Below, piece after piece: positions 37,625 to 46,462 of a stretch of DNA of 64,000 bases (position 1 is its first letter; the number at the start of each line of letters is the position of its first letter). Both the position numbers and the translations under genes were made by a program. The stretch is taken from NCBI RefSeq assembly GCF_003334855.1, contig NZ_QOWE01000025.1, positions 78,461 to 142,460 of the forward strand, in the 5' to 3' direction. This stretch comes from Larkinella punicea. Lineage in GTDB: Bacteria > Bacteroidota > Bacteroidia > Cytophagales > Spirosomataceae. Below the pieces are notes generated by a model. It saw only the letters and a list, made by a program, of their open reading frames with translations. It was not told the origin of the DNA and searched no databases.

Positions 37625-38851
37625 CTATTCCCAAACCGGAAACGGATCGTTGAACCGGCCCCCGGCTGCCAGATGCTTCAACTCGGGTTCGCTACACAAA
37701 CACGCCCGCAATTCCTGCGTCACCTGTTCGGCATCCAGATCCTGACCGATGATCACCAGTTCGTTTTGCCGGTCGCCAAATTGTTTGTCCCAACGGGCTT
37801 CAATCGTTTTCTGGTTTTCGATGAAACTCGCATAGCGGCTTCGCTGGCTGAACGGCATCGACGCCCACCAGACGCCTGCCCGTTCGGCCCGCAGACTGCC
37901 GCCGGCCTGGCTAAAATTCAGAGCCTCGTCGGGTCGGGACGCCAGCCAGAACAATCCCTTGCTGCGGAAAATGCCAGCCGGAAAATTCTCGCTTAGATAC
38001 GCCCAAAACCGGGTGGGGTGAAAAGGCCGCCGGTCGCGAAAAACGAAGGAGCCAATGCCGTATTCTTCCGTTTCGGGCCGGTGGCCTTTGCCGGATTGGT
38101 GGTTTTGCAGTTCCTGAATCCAGCCCGCCGATTGCGACGCTTCCTCAAAATCGAACAGGCCGGTGTTCAGAATCCGGGCCGGATCGATGCGGCCAAACTG
38201 GCTTTCGATGAGCTGGGCTTTGGGATTTAGTTTTTTCAGAATGGCTTTCAGTTCGCCCACCTGATGCGGTTTTAACTGGTCGGTTTTGTTGAGGACCAGC
38301 ACGTTGGCAAACTCGATCTGGTCAGTAAGGAGGTTGACGATGGTGCGGGTGTCCGATACGTCCTCGTTCAGGTTGCGGTCGACAACCGTTTCGACACTCC
38401 CAAAATCGCGCCCAAAATTGCTGGCATCGACCACCGTCACCAGCGTATCCAGACGCGAAAACCGGGAAAGATCGACACGGTTTTGTGCATCGACCGAATC
38501 GTCGGACTGGAACGAAAACGTCTGGGCCACCGGCAGCGGTTCCGAAATGCCGGACGACTCGATGAGCAGGTAATCGAACCGGTTTTCGGAAGCCAGCCGT
38601 TCTACTTCCAGCACCAGATCTTCCCGCAGGGTGCAGCAGATGCAGCCGTTGGACATCTCGACCAGCTTTTCTTCCGTCCGCGACAGGGTGTTTTCATTCC
38701 GAACCAGTTGCGCATCGATGTTCACTTCGCTCATGTCGTTGACGATCACGGCTACTTTCAAACCGGCTTTGTTGTGCAGAATGTGGTTGAGTAAGGTGGT
38801 TTTACCGGCCCCTAAAAAACCGCTTAAAACCGTAACGGGAAGTCGTTTCAT
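37625..38851 (-). CDS. CobW/COG0523 family GTPase, probable zinc metallochaperone
   Basis: 408 aa from [11 protein letters not shown] at 38851; a 29-residue upstream extension is not conserved. Walker [10 protein letters not shown] spans 11-19. The metal site GCICC at 69-73 is the CxCC motif of COG0523 G3E GTPases. Switch and guanine motifs follow ([10 protein letters not shown]). A CobW_C domain occupies about 280-400 ([18 protein letters not shown]). Members of this group that are zinc regulated supply Zn2+ to client enzymes when the metal is scarce. It lies 34 bp after the MerC-like gene. Confidence 0.92.
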   Translation of the reverse strand: MKRLPVTVLSGFLGAGKTTLLNHILHNKAGLKVAVIVNDMSEVNIDAQLVRNENTLSRTEEKLVEMSNGCICCTLREDLVLEVERLASENRFDYLLIESSGISEPLPVAQTFSFQSDDSVDAQNRVDLSRFSRLDTLVTVVDASNFGRDFGSVETVVDRNLNEDVSDTRTIVNLLTDQIEFANVLVLNKTDQLKPHQVGELKAILKKLNPKAQLIESQFGRIDPARILNTGLFDFEEASQSAGWIQELQNHQSGKGHRPETEEYGIGSFVFRDRRPFHPTRFWAYLSENFPAGIFRSKGLFWLASRPDEALNFSQAGGSLRAERAGVWWASMPFSQRSRYASFIENQKTIEARWDKQFGDRQNELVIIGQDLDAEQVTQELRACLCSEPELKHLAAGGRFNDPFPVWE

Positions 38852-38885
38852 GGTGAATGATTGAATTGAAGAATGGAGGTGATCG

Positions 38886-39260
38886 TCAGTGCGCGTGGTC
38901 GTGTGCGTGAGCGCGCAGGTTGAGCAGGTGAAAGCCAATTAACCCGGCTGAAGCCACGTAGGCCAGGTATTCAAACGATTCATGGACGTCTTCCAGCAGC
39001 AGGGCGCCAGCGAACAGGCCCAGGAAAAACCACAAGCCCACCTTCACCATCCGCTGGCGGGCCCGGCGCGTGGCAAAATAGACGGCAACAATATTGACTC
39101 CAATGAAGACATAATCCAGGCTTAGAAAGCCAATCCGCAACGTTCGATCCGCCAGCAGGCTGGAGGAAATGAGCAGGATGGGTGTGATCAGGCAGTGAAT
39201 AATGCAAAGCACTGAACCGGTAATGCCGATGTAATCGGCTTTTGAAGAGAAAGTGGCCAT
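38886..39260 (-). CDS. MerC domain membrane protein
   Basis: 124 aa from [12 protein letters not shown] at 39260. Four membrane helices with the paired-Cys motif [14 protein letters not shown] in helix 1, typical of MerC-family metal transport proteins, and a C-terminal histidine tail (HAHDHAH). No mercury-resistance genes are nearby; the partner is a CobW GTPase and a palindromic operator overlaps the promoter, so zinc uptake or sensing is more likely than mercury transport. Confidence 0.88.
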   Translation of the reverse strand: MATFSSKADYIGITGSVLCIIHCLITPILLISSSLLADRTLRIGFLSLDYVFIGVNIVAVYFATRRARQRMVKVGLWFFLGLFAGALLLEDVHESFEYLAYVASAGLIGFHLLNLRAHAHDHAH

Positions 39261-39296
39261 AAGTTGGTGTTGGCTTGTGGTTGGAAATAAACGGTA

Positions 39297-39335
39297 CAAA
39301 AGTACGGTATTTTTCGTAAATGCAACAATGTTGCA
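39297..39335 (-). promoter_or_regulatory. Promoter with overlapping Zur-type operator upstream of merC-like gene
   Basis: TGCAACAATGTTGCA at 39321-39335 is a perfect 6+3+6 palindrome. On the minus strand its GTTGCA arm supplies the -33 TTG, followed after 18 nt by TACTTTTG at 39297-39304, an exact TAnnTTTG -7 element. Repressor binding would block the -33 region. The same palindrome core recurs at 37568-37582. Confidence 0.68.
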
Positions 39336-39366
39336 AAAATGAATTGTTAGAGATTTTATTGAATTA

Positions 39367-39494
39367 ACGCGAACTATGGGATTATTGGCCGCGTAGCGGA
39401 CTGATGTTTGTAGCAAAACGGATCACCCGGAAACATGTCGTACCTATGGCACTTAATCAGTTCATAATCAATTAATAAATCTCATATTTCGCGT
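39367..39494. mobile_element. MITE-like element, family C copy 1 (7-bp target duplication)
   Basis: A 128-bp element whose ends are related inverted repeats: ACGCGAACTATGGGATT at the left and the complement ACGCGAAATATGAGATT at the right. Flanks are identical TGAATTA on both sides (39360-39366 and 39495-39501), a perfect 7-bp target site duplication. It contains GGCCGCGTAGCGGAC and ATGTTTGTAG. No ORF. It lies upstream of the HAD gene and matches the copy at 40330. Confidence 0.85.
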
Positions 39495-39500
39495 TGAATT

Positions 39501-39648
39501 AGGACTTACGTCTGATAATTCATTACCCTTTCGCTCTTTGCCCCTAAATCCCCTAAAGGGGACTTGTACGCAGCTTAATCCGGATGCTAAAAGTCCGGCT
39601 CCGGCCGCCCGGCCTTTAGGGGATTTAGGGGCAAAGAGCGAAAGTCCT
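39501..39648. repeat. Family B inverted repeat, copy 2
   Basis: Bounded by AGGACTT (39501-39507) and AAGTCCT (39642-39648). It has perfect 32-nt arms at 39528-39559 and 39613-39644, and the loop holds AATCCGGATGCTAAAAGTCC plus a GC-rich CCGGCCGCCCGG. The left end AGGACTTACGTCTGATAATTC is almost identical to the reverse of 43185-43209. It directly abuts the target duplication of the preceding MITE. Confidence 0.88.
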
Positions 39649-39724
39649 GGGTATATAAAACCGATAATTTTTAAGTTATTAGGGCCAAATTTGGCAGACT
39701 AACACATTCATTGCATTCAACGAC

Positions 39725-40330
39725 ATGATTAACACCATTGTATTTGATTTGGGGGCGGTTTTGATCGACTGGAACCCGCATTACCTGTACGAGAAAATTT
39801 TTAAGGAAGACGAAATGCATCATTTTCTGGCGACGGTTTGCACCCCCGCCTGGAACGAAGAGCAGGATGGGGGGCGGTCGCTGGCCGAAGCCACGCAGGT
39901 TTTGATTGCTCAATTTCCGGAGCACGAGGAGAACATTCGGTTTTTCTACGATCGCTGGCCCGAAATGCTGCGGGGCGAAATACCGGGGACGGTGGCACTG
40001 CTGAAAACGATCCGGGACAGTGGGAATTACAAGCTCTATGCGCTGACCAACTGGTCGTCGGAGACGTTTCCGATTGCCCTCGAACGCTTCGAATTTCTGT
40101 CCTGGTTTGATGGTATTGTGGTGTCCGGCGATGAAAAAGACCGCAAACCTTTCCCTTCTTTTTACCGGACGCTGCTGAATCGGTATGCCATTGAACCAAC
40201 TGAAGCCCTCTTCATCGATGATAACCTTCGGAATGTAAAAGCCGCCGAGGACCTTGGGATTCACGCCATTCACTTTATAAATCCGGCGCAATTAAAAGAC
40301 GCTTTAACCGCGTTCAATATACCGGTTTAA
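39725..40330 (+). CDS. HAD superfamily phosphatase (HAD-IA, YihX-like)
   Basis: 201 aa. Motif I is FDLGAVLIDW (nucleophile D8, with Gly in place of the second Asp, as in the YihX group). Motif II LYALTNWSSE, motif III Lys in KDRKPFPSFY, and motif IV FIDDNLRNV with the metal-binding Asp pair are present. The alpha-helical cap is short. Likely a small-molecule phosphatase such as alpha-glucose-1-phosphatase. Its TAA stop codon spans the boundary between the target duplication and the MITE at 40330, so the insertion event shaped the 3' end. Confidence 0.9.
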   Translation: MINTIVFDLGAVLIDWNPHYLYEKIFKEDEMHHFLATVCTPAWNEEQDGGRSLAEATQVLIAQFPEHEENIRFFYDRWPEMLRGEIPGTVALLKTIRDSGNYKLYALTNWSSETFPIALERFEFLSWFDGIVVSGDEKDRKPFPSFYRTLLNRYAIEPTEALFIDDNLRNVKAAEDLGIHAIHFINPAQLKDALTAFNIPV

Positions 40331-40563
40331 CGCGAACTATGGGATTATTGGCCGCGTAGCGGACTGATGTTTGTAGCAAAACGAATCACCCGATTCCTCC
40401 GGCGTGCCTTTGGGTATGCAATCTGATGCACTTGTTGCGTACCCAAGGGCACGCCGGAGGAACCGGGTGATCCGATTTGCTATCGCACCGGCGACCCGGA
40501 AACATGTCGTGCCAATGGCACTTAATTAGCTCATAATCAATTAATAAATCTCATAGTTCGCGT
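40330..40563. mobile_element. MITE-like element, family C copy 2, with internal palindrome
   Basis: A 234-bp element in the same orientation as 39367. Its ends are ACGCGAACTATGGGATT and the complement ACGCGAACTATGAGATT. Flanks are CGGTTTA on both sides (40323-40329 and 40564-40570), a different perfect 7-bp target duplication. Relative to copy 1 it has about 105 extra bases in the middle (after ATCACCCG), holding a second palindrome CCTCCGGCGTGCC...GGCACGCCGGAGG around a TGGGTATGCAA loop. No ORF. Confidence 0.88.
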
Positions 40564-40684
40564 CGGTTTAACAATCGGCTTTTAGTTTCCTAAACCCTTC
40601 CTGTTAATTATGAAAAAGTACATCGTCGCTCTTCTGACGCTGCAATCTTCGTTGGCCCAAATCCGGGTGAATCGACTCTACCCG

Positions 40685-42436
40685 ATGAAACACGCTTCTC
40701 TTCCGACTCTTTTCTTTTGCCTTATTTTGATCGACTTCGCGCAGGCCCAGCTTCCGCCCATTTTTGAAACCAGCCGCGCCAAAGAAGCCCAAACCGAAGC
40801 CACCGTCCGGCGGTTTTTGTCGCCCGTCAAAATTCTGTGGCAAACCGGCACCATCCGCAACGCCGAGCGGCTGTTGAAAGTTGGAAACGGGCAGGCGGAT
40901 TTGTCGGGGAAAGGTATGTGTTCGCTCAAGAGTGACGCCAACGGCAAAGCAAGTCTGCTGCTCGACTTTGGGCGGGAATTGCACGGCGGTTTGCAGATCG
41001 TGACGGGGCAATGGAAGGAAAGCAAACCCATCACCGTCCGGATTCGGTTTGGCGAATCGGCCAGCGAAGCAATGGCGGACATCGAACCCAAACAGAATGC
41101 CACCAACGACCATGCCATCCGCGATCTGACGGTTCAGGTGCCGTGGCTGGGCAAGCTGGAAATCGGCAATACCGGTTTTCGCTTTGTCCGGATCGATCTG
41201 GTCGATGGTAATACGGAGCTGTTGCTGAAAGAGTTGCGGGCCATTTTTGTTTTTCGGGATATTCCATACCTCGGCTCGTTTCGGAGCAGCGACGAACTGC
41301 TGAATAAAATCTGGGCGACCGGCGCGTATACCGTTCACCTGAACATGCAGGATTACCTCTGGGACGGCATCAAGCGCGACCGGCTGGTGTGGGTGGGGGA
41401 CATGCACCCCGAAGTGGCGACCATCAATGCCGTTTTTGGCTACAACGAGGTGGTGCCGAAAAGCCTGGATCTGGCGCGCGACATTACGCCCCTGCCCGGC
41501 TGGATGAACGGCATCAGCACCTATTCGATGTGGTGGATTCTGATTCAGAAAGACTGGTATTTGCAAAACGGAAACCTCGACTATCTGAAACAGCAGAAGG
41601 ATTATCTGGTAAAACTGGTCGATTTGCTGATTCAGAAAATTGACGACAAAAACAGCGAAAGGCTGGACGGAACGCGGTTTCTGGACTGGCCGTCGAGCGA
41701 AAATCCGAAAGGCATTCACGCCGGGTTGCAGTCGATGCTGGTGCTGTCGCTCAATGCCGCCGGGGATTTGAGCCGCATTTTGAACGACCCGACCACGGCC
41801 AAGAAATGTGCTGATGCGGTCGCCCGGCTGAAGCAGTACGTTCCCGATCCCAACGACTCCAAACAGGGGGCGGCTTTGCTCGCGCTCTCCGGGTTGATGC
41901 ACGCCGAAAAAGCCAATCAGGACGTGCTGGCGGTGAACGGTGCGCGCAACTTCTCGACGTTTTACGGCTATTACATGCTCCAGGCGCAGGCCAAAGCGGG
42001 TGATTATAAAACCGCATTGGCCAACATCCGCGAATTCTGGGGCGGTATGCTCAAGCTCGGTGCCACAACGTTTTGGGAAGATTTCAACCTCGACTGGGTG
42101 AAAAATGCCGGGCGCATCGACGAACTGGTGAAAGAAGGTCAAAAAGACATTCACGGCGACTGCGGGGCCTATTGCTACGTCGGTTTCCGGCACAGTCTGG
42201 CCCACGGCTGGGCGTCCGGCCCCACGCCCTGGCTGACGGAGCACGTATTGGGTATCAAGGTGGTGGAGCCGGGTTGCAAAGCCATCAAAATTGAACCGCA
42301 TCTGGAGGATTTAACCTTCGCCGAAGGAACCTTCCCCACGCCGTACGGGATTGTGAAGGTGAAGCACACCAAACTGGCGGGCGGCAAAATTCAGACGGAG
42401 GTGAGCGGGCCGAAGGAAGTGCGGATTATTCGGTAG
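40685..42436 (+). CDS. GH78-like alpha-L-rhamnosidase catalytic-domain protein, secreted
   Basis: 583 aa from MKHASLPTLFFCLILIDFAQAQ, a signal peptide; an upstream in-frame ATG at 40610 would place 25 residues ahead of it. The catalytic alpha/alpha barrel signature DGIKRDRLVWVGDMHPE contains the conserved acidic triad region of GH78. The GH78-associated N-terminal modules seem reduced, giving a protein shorter than typical members (often 800-1000 aa). The C-terminal beta domain is present (VVEPGCKAIKIEPHLEDL). Activity on rhamnosides is likely but a related glycosidase specificity is possible. Confidence 0.85.
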   Translation: MKHASLPTLFFCLILIDFAQAQLPPIFETSRAKEAQTEATVRRFLSPVKILWQTGTIRNAERLLKVGNGQADLSGKGMCSLKSDANGKASLLLDFGRELHGGLQIVTGQWKESKPITVRIRFGESASEAMADIEPKQNATNDHAIRDLTVQVPWLGKLEIGNTGFRFVRIDLVDGNTELLLKELRAIFVFRDIPYLGSFRSSDELLNKIWATGAYTVHLNMQDYLWDGIKRDRLVWVGDMHPEVATINAVFGYNEVVPKSLDLARDITPLPGWMNGISTYSMWWILIQKDWYLQNGNLDYLKQQKDYLVKLVDLLIQKIDDKNSERLDGTRFLDWPSSENPKGIHAGLQSMLVLSLNAAGDLSRILNDPTTAKKCADAVARLKQYVPDPNDSKQGAALLALSGLMHAEKANQDVLAVNGARNFSTFYGYYMLQAQAKAGDYKTALANIREFWGGMLKLGATTFWEDFNLDWVKNAGRIDELVKEGQKDIHGDCGAYCYVGFRHSLAHGWASGPTPWLTEHVLGIKVVEPGCKAIKIEPHLEDLTFAEGTFPTPYGIVKVKHTKLAGGKIQTEVSGPKEVRIIR

Positions 42437-42472
42437 AGGGGCAACAATCACTCCACAAATCAGACAAAAAAC

Positions 42473-43096
42473 ATGAATCAAGCCTGGGTTGAAAGATGGG
42501 ACGAGCGATACCGCACGGATGCGTTTGCTTATGGCGAACAACCGAATGCCTATTTAAAAGAACAGATTGAGAAGTTACCCATTGGGAATATCCTGTTTGC
42601 CGCAGAGGGCGAAGGACGGAATGCGGTTTTTGCCGCTACGCTGGGTTGGGCGGTTTCAGCGTTTGACATCAGCGTGGAAGGAAAGCAGAAGGCCCTCCGA
42701 CTGGCCGAAGCGAATCAGGTGGTGATTGATTATCAGGTTGGCGAATTGCAAACGCTGGGGTATGCCACCGAACAATTTGATGTCATTGCCCTGATCTATG
42801 CCCACTTTCCGGCCGCGATAAAATCACTGTATCACAAGACCCTCGATACGTTTTTGCGGCCGGGCGGTTTTGTTATTTTTGAAGCCTTTAGTAAAAACCA
42901 CCTTGACTACATCGCCAGGAACGAAAATGTAGGAGGACCCAAAGAGGAAGCGATGTTGTTTTCAACGGATGAAATTCAGTCCGATTTTGCGAACTACGAA
43001 ATCATTGAGTTGGTAGAAAAAGAAATCGAATTGAGCGAAGGGTTATTTCATAATGGAACAGGCTCCGTGATCCGATTTGTCGGACAAAAAAAATAG
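42473..43096 (+). CDS. Class I SAM-dependent methyltransferase
   Basis: 207 aa, small and cytoplasmic. [21 protein letters not shown] is the N-terminal signature of TehB/thiopurine-methyltransferase-like proteins. SAM-binding motif I is [20 protein letters not shown], with acidic VSAFDIS and IALIYAHFP following. The substrate is not predictable; this family often methylates metalloids or small thiols. It begins 36 bp after the GH78-like gene. Confidence 0.85.
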   Translation: MNQAWVERWDERYRTDAFAYGEQPNAYLKEQIEKLPIGNILFAAEGEGRNAVFAATLGWAVSAFDISVEGKQKALRLAEANQVVIDYQVGELQTLGYATEQFDVIALIYAHFPAAIKSLYHKTLDTFLRPGGFVIFEAFSKNHLDYIARNENVGGPKEEAMLFSTDEIQSDFANYEIIELVEKEIELSEGLFHNGTGSVIRFVGQKK

Positions 43097-43209
43097 TCCT
43101 TCAATTATCTATAGCACTTTCGCTTTTTGCCCCTAAATCCCCTACGGGCCGTCGATACGGGATTTAGGGGCAAAAAGCGAAAGTGCAATGAATTATCAGA
43201 CGTAAGTCC
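43097..43209. repeat. Family B inverted repeat, copy 3 (reverse orientation)
   Basis: The core arms contain CACTTTCGCTTTTTGCCCC and its complement around GGCCGTCGATACGG. The right end ATTATCAGACGTAAGTCCT (43191-43209) is the reverse complement of the left end at 39501. The other boundary has diverged (TAGTCCTTCAATTAT). Confidence 0.8.
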
Positions 43210-43265
43210 TAATCTGGTTCACTGAAATATTCGGTTGATTAATTACTTCGGTGTGCCTGATTTTT

Positions 43266-43424
43266 CAGTCGCGTAGCGACTCAATGTTTGTAGCTTACAT
43301 TTCATTTCTTCCAGTTTTTAAGGTCGCGTAGCGATCAAATATAAGCCAAAGTTCGATCGCTACGCGATCCTGAAATGATGCAGGAAGCTGCTTTTCTACA
43401 GACATTTGGTCGCTACGCGACCGA
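43266..43424. repeat. Cluster of four CGTAGCG palindromes, family C related
   Basis: GTCGCGTAGCGAC (43268), GGTCGCGTAGCGATC (43322), GATCGCTACGCGATC (43355) and GGTCGCTACGCGACC (43408) form an imperfect 160-bp palindrome. The left end is followed by ATGTTTGTAGC, the same module found in the MITEs at 39367 and 40330. The remaining 43425-43526 holds no recognisable gene. Confidence 0.8.
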
Positions 43425-43526
43425 AAAAGTGTGTCAGTTCCAGCGTAATGGTAGTCTGAAAAACTGGGTGGTTTCGGTGCTACAGACCCCAAAGAGAGCC
43501 GAATTAAACGCCCAAATCTGTACCAT

Positions 43527-44357
43527 TCAATCACAATCCGACAGCCCAAACGTATTCACCCGCTTTGTGTTGCCTTCTTCAACCGTCTGCGAAACCGCAT
43601 AGTTGTGGTTGTTTTTGACCACATTGGTGATCTGGAACGTCTTGTGAGCCGTCACTTTTCCCGACTCGTCAAATTCATCGCTTTCAAATCCCTTCAGGAT
43701 GGTTTTCTTCCAGGGGTAGAGATTAAAAACATCAAATGGTAAACCCCGTTTGGCCAACAACGCTTCGGGACTTTGGGTGGAGGGGTCGTAGACGTGGGCT
43801 TCCGCATAATATTTCGTTCCGTCTTCCAGATACTGGTAGGTGCTGTTTCCGTTCGCGTCGTACGAAAAAACTTTTTCAAATGTGGGTTCGTCCTGACTCG
43901 CCGGAACGCCCTTGAAGCGCAGGATGCGCCCCTCGGCATCGTACCGGATGGTGGTGGTCAGGATGGTTTGGGTGCCTACGAGGTCTTGGATTTCTGTGAG
44001 TTTACCGTCGGTCCAACGGCATTTGAGGCCACTGCCAATGCCCCAGTCGGTGAGTTGGTCGGGTGTTTTTCCGTCGACGGTAATCGTTGCGCCGGTTATC
44101 TGATTCGCGCTGTTGTAAGCGAAGGTGTAAACGTACACATGCTCGGTACTGCCGCCGGTCGGCCCTTTAAAATTGACAGTCAACTGGCTGACGTAACCAG
44201 CCGCGTTGTAGGCATACTGGTGTTTATTGCCGTTGCCACGGTCGATGGCTGTCAGTTTGCAACGCGTTTCGGCCGGTGCGTCGACCTCCGATTTTTTGCA
44301 GTGGGTCAAACTCAGCAGGGTAAAGCCCAGCAGCAGGGTGCTCAGTACGGTTTTCAT
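43527..44357 (-). CDS. Lipoprotein of the YD-repeat/DUF4595-like type
   Basis: 276 aa with a lipobox at Cys20 (SLTHC). Repeated strands with NAAGYVSQL, YNSANQITGA, YDAEGRILRF and YDANGNSTYQY resemble loosely organised RHS/YD-type beta repeats common in Bacteroidota surface lipoproteins. No enzyme motif is visible. The C-terminus ends GLSDCD. Function unknown. Confidence 0.75.
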   Translation of the reverse strand: MKTVLSTLLLGFTLLSLTHCKKSEVDAPAETRCKLTAIDRGNGNKHQYAYNAAGYVSQLTVNFKGPTGGSTEHVYVYTFAYNSANQITGATITVDGKTPDQLTDWGIGSGLKCRWTDGKLTEIQDLVGTQTILTTTIRYDAEGRILRFKGVPASQDEPTFEKVFSYDANGNSTYQYLEDGTKYYAEAHVYDPSTQSPEALLAKRGLPFDVFNLYPWKKTILKGFESDEFDESGKVTAHKTFQITNVVKNNHNYAVSQTVEEGNTKRVNTFGLSDCD

Positions 44358-44583
44358 GGAAAATGAAGTTGTTTGGTGTGAATGACTTTGGTCACCACAA
44401 ACCTATCGGGGCAATGCTGGTAAGCCATGACGGTTTATACGAAGAGACGGGATGCGTATTTGAAGCGGTTTTTTTGCGATGCGATCCGGCAAGTCACAAA
44501 AAAAGGATGAACGTGATATTTGTCACGGAACCGGTTTTTCTAAATCCCTAGTTTTACACCATCAACCTTAAAAATGCATATTC

Positions 44584-44886
44584 ATGATGAATCTCATAAA
44601 AAGTCTGTTCGGCACGTCCGACACCAGCCAGTTTGACGAAATCCGCTCGCAGGGCGCCCTGATCATCGACGTTCGCTCACCGGGCGAGTTTGCCGGTGGG
44701 CATGTGCCGGGGGCTGTCAACATTCCCCTCGACCAGATCGAATCCAAACTCAGCACGATCAAAGGCTATCAGAAACCCCTGATTCTGTGTTGTGCTTCCG
44801 GTATGCGAAGCGCCCGCGCCAAAGCCATCCTGCGCGGCAAAGGCGTTGAAAATCTGCATGATGCCGGTAGCTGGCGGAATTTGTAG
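44584..44886 (+). CDS. Rhodanese-like domain protein
   Basis: 100 aa, a single rhodanese domain. ALIIDVRSPGEFAGGHVPGAVNIPL is the N-terminal signature; the active-site loop is C70-ASGMRS, where C70 would carry the persulfide and R75 binds the sulfur donor. C69 sits directly before it. Cytoplasmic sulfur transfer is the likely role. It may start at the second ATG (44587). Confidence 0.92.
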   Translation: MMNLIKSLFGTSDTSQFDEIRSQGALIIDVRSPGEFAGGHVPGAVNIPLDQIESKLSTIKGYQKPLILCCASGMRSARAKAILRGKGVENLHDAGSWRNL

Positions 44887-44905
44887 GATCTAGCGTTGAC
44901 GGAAA

Positions 44906-44936
44906 CCGCCCGAACCGGCCACCCGGTTTTGGGCGG
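44906..44936. terminator. GC-rich hairpin after the rhodanese gene
   Basis: CCGCCC and GGGCGG enclose a second stem AACCGG/CCGGTT. No T run follows, so termination is a weak inference. Confidence 0.35.
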
Positions 44937-44994
44937 CCCGAAATCGTTTTCGGTCGTTTCTGCGTATATATCCTGCTGTTAACCCAAGCGAGAT

Positions 44995-46419
44995 ATGAAA
45001 CGACTCTTTTCTCTGTCTATCCTTCTTTTCCTGCTGGTTCAGGCCGGTTTCGCCCAGAAAGCCACCAGCACCGTTCAGGCCATTCGCTACATCAAACTCG
45101 CCAACACGCTCCGGGCGCTGGACAAACCGCAGGATGCCATTAGCCTGCTGGAGAGGGCGTTACCGGCCGTTCGGGGCAATAACCCGTATTGGGAAGCCTT
45201 TGCCTGCGAGTTGCTGGGGCTGGCTCATTACGAAAATAACAACAGCGAAAACGCCGACTATTACCTGAAAATCGCCCGGAGCCGCTACGAGAAGCTGCGG
45301 TATGTCGCCAGTGCCTGGGGCGTCAATGAACTGATTCGGGATATTTCCGGTAAAAACCTGTATGCCGGTATTCAGTTTGGCGCTTCGGATGTGAAGCTGG
45401 CGATTTTCAAGACGAAGTACGAAAGCGATTTTTACGAAAAAGATATCAAAACCCGGTTTGAGGTTCCCAACGTTAGTTTTGTGGCCGATGCCTCGAAATC
45501 GCTGGAAGCCGGGCAGAATGCGTTGAAAGTCTGTCTCGACACAATCAGTCGCTACAATATCCCGACCGAACGGATTTTCATTGTGTTCAGCAACGAAATG
45601 AAGGAGGGACTCGCCAAAACCCCGGCAACGAAAAAGATGCTCTACGATCAGTTGTCGCGGGCCTTGCCGACGGGCAATCTGCGCATCGACACCACGCTTT
45701 CCATCGACCGCGAAGCCGAACTGTTCACCGTCGGGTCCATTCCCCGCAAAGTGTGGCCGACCACCTCGTCGCTCAACATCGGCAGCGATGTCACGGTGGG
45801 CGGTTATTTTGATGCTGATAAAAAGTTTCACCCGATTGAAATGCCGGTGGGGATGAACACGCTGGTGAGCCAGATTGAAAGCAAGCGTTCGCTGAACACG
45901 GACGCCTTTAAAAAAGAAGCGCAGCGGGTGATCAAAACCGTGGCGGATACGGCCCTGGCACCCCGTTTCAAAACCAGCGGTGCGGGCCTGCAACAACGTC
46001 GGACGGTGGGGCTGGGGGGCGATGTGGCCTGGGCGCTGGTGACGTACCTGCACCCCGAAAAAACCGGTACCACGGCGGTCGCCATTTCACTGGATGACGT
46101 GGAGCGGTTCAAAAAATTGGTGATGGATGATTACCAGGCCCTGACGCACCCCAATGTGAAAGACATCACCGACACAGCTCTTCGCACCAAAGCCGAGCAG
46201 GAAATCAGCACGGTTCGGGATCAACTGAGTGAAAAGCAGCTCATTGCCGGGGCGCTGTGGCTAGAATCCATCATGAAAACCTATTCGACACCCTCGGCTC
46301 CCAAGCGGTTTGTGTTCATCCGAAATTCGGACATTGGCTGGGTGACCGGCAAGTTTCTGGAAACCATCAGTGGCGAATACGAATCGACCATCGCCAAAGG
46401 CGCGCTGTATACCCGGTAA
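44995..46419 (+). CDS. Exported TPR protein with Ppx/GppA-like (ASKHA) domain
   Basis: 474 aa with signal peptide 1-20. Two TPR-like repeats follow (about 27-105). From about 121 the sequence matches the Ppx/GppA exopolyphosphatase scaffold in order: LYAGIQFGASDVKLAIF (phosphate-1 loop), a TLSIDREAELFTVGS segment (234-248) equivalent to the ISGEEEARL.. catalytic-Glu region with E240 conserved, SSLNIGSDVTVGG (phosphate-2 loop, with the usual IDIGGGS degraded) and TVGLGGDVAWALVTYL. The export, TPRs and degraded loop make a binding or sensing protein more likely than an active polyphosphatase. The assignment is by motif order alone. Confidence 0.6.
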   Translation: MKRLFSLSILLFLLVQAGFAQKATSTVQAIRYIKLANTLRALDKPQDAISLLERALPAVRGNNPYWEAFACELLGLAHYENNNSENADYYLKIARSRYEKLRYVASAWGVNELIRDISGKNLYAGIQFGASDVKLAIFKTKYESDFYEKDIKTRFEVPNVSFVADASKSLEAGQNALKVCLDTISRYNIPTERIFIVFSNEMKEGLAKTPATKKMLYDQLSRALPTGNLRIDTTLSIDREAELFTVGSIPRKVWPTTSSLNIGSDVTVGGYFDADKKFHPIEMPVGMNTLVSQIESKRSLNTDAFKKEAQRVIKTVADTALAPRFKTSGAGLQQRRTVGLGGDVAWALVTYLHPEKTGTTAVAISLDDVERFKKLVMDDYQALTHPNVKDITDTALRTKAEQEISTVRDQLSEKQLIAGALWLESIMKTYSTPSAPKRFVFIRNSDIGWVTGKFLETISGEYESTIAKGALYTR

Positions 46420-46462
46420 GCGGTGTTTGCGGTTAAATAGAGCGTCTATTAGTCCTGTTTCG

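Noticed and set aside
38886..39260. Mercury resistance operon
   Set aside because: Only a MerC-like protein is present; no merA, merR, merT or merP, and the context is a CobW GTPase with a zinc-type operator.
40604..42301. 565-codon minus-strand frame opposite the GH78-like gene
   Set aside because: Composition (His, Gln, Arg, Phe-rich) and lack of motifs mark it as antisense; the plus strand carries clear GH78 features.
43266..43424. CRISPR array made of CGTAGCG units
   Set aside because: Units alternate in orientation and have unequal gaps, and there is no cas gene.
43375..43602. 75-codon frame across the CGTAGCG palindromes
   Set aside because: It reads through the repeat and into the antisense of the lipoprotein gene.
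44363..44551. 62-codon frame between a lipoprotein gene and rhodanese
   Set aside because: No recognisable domain, no promoter or ribosome site; cannot be distinguished from chance.
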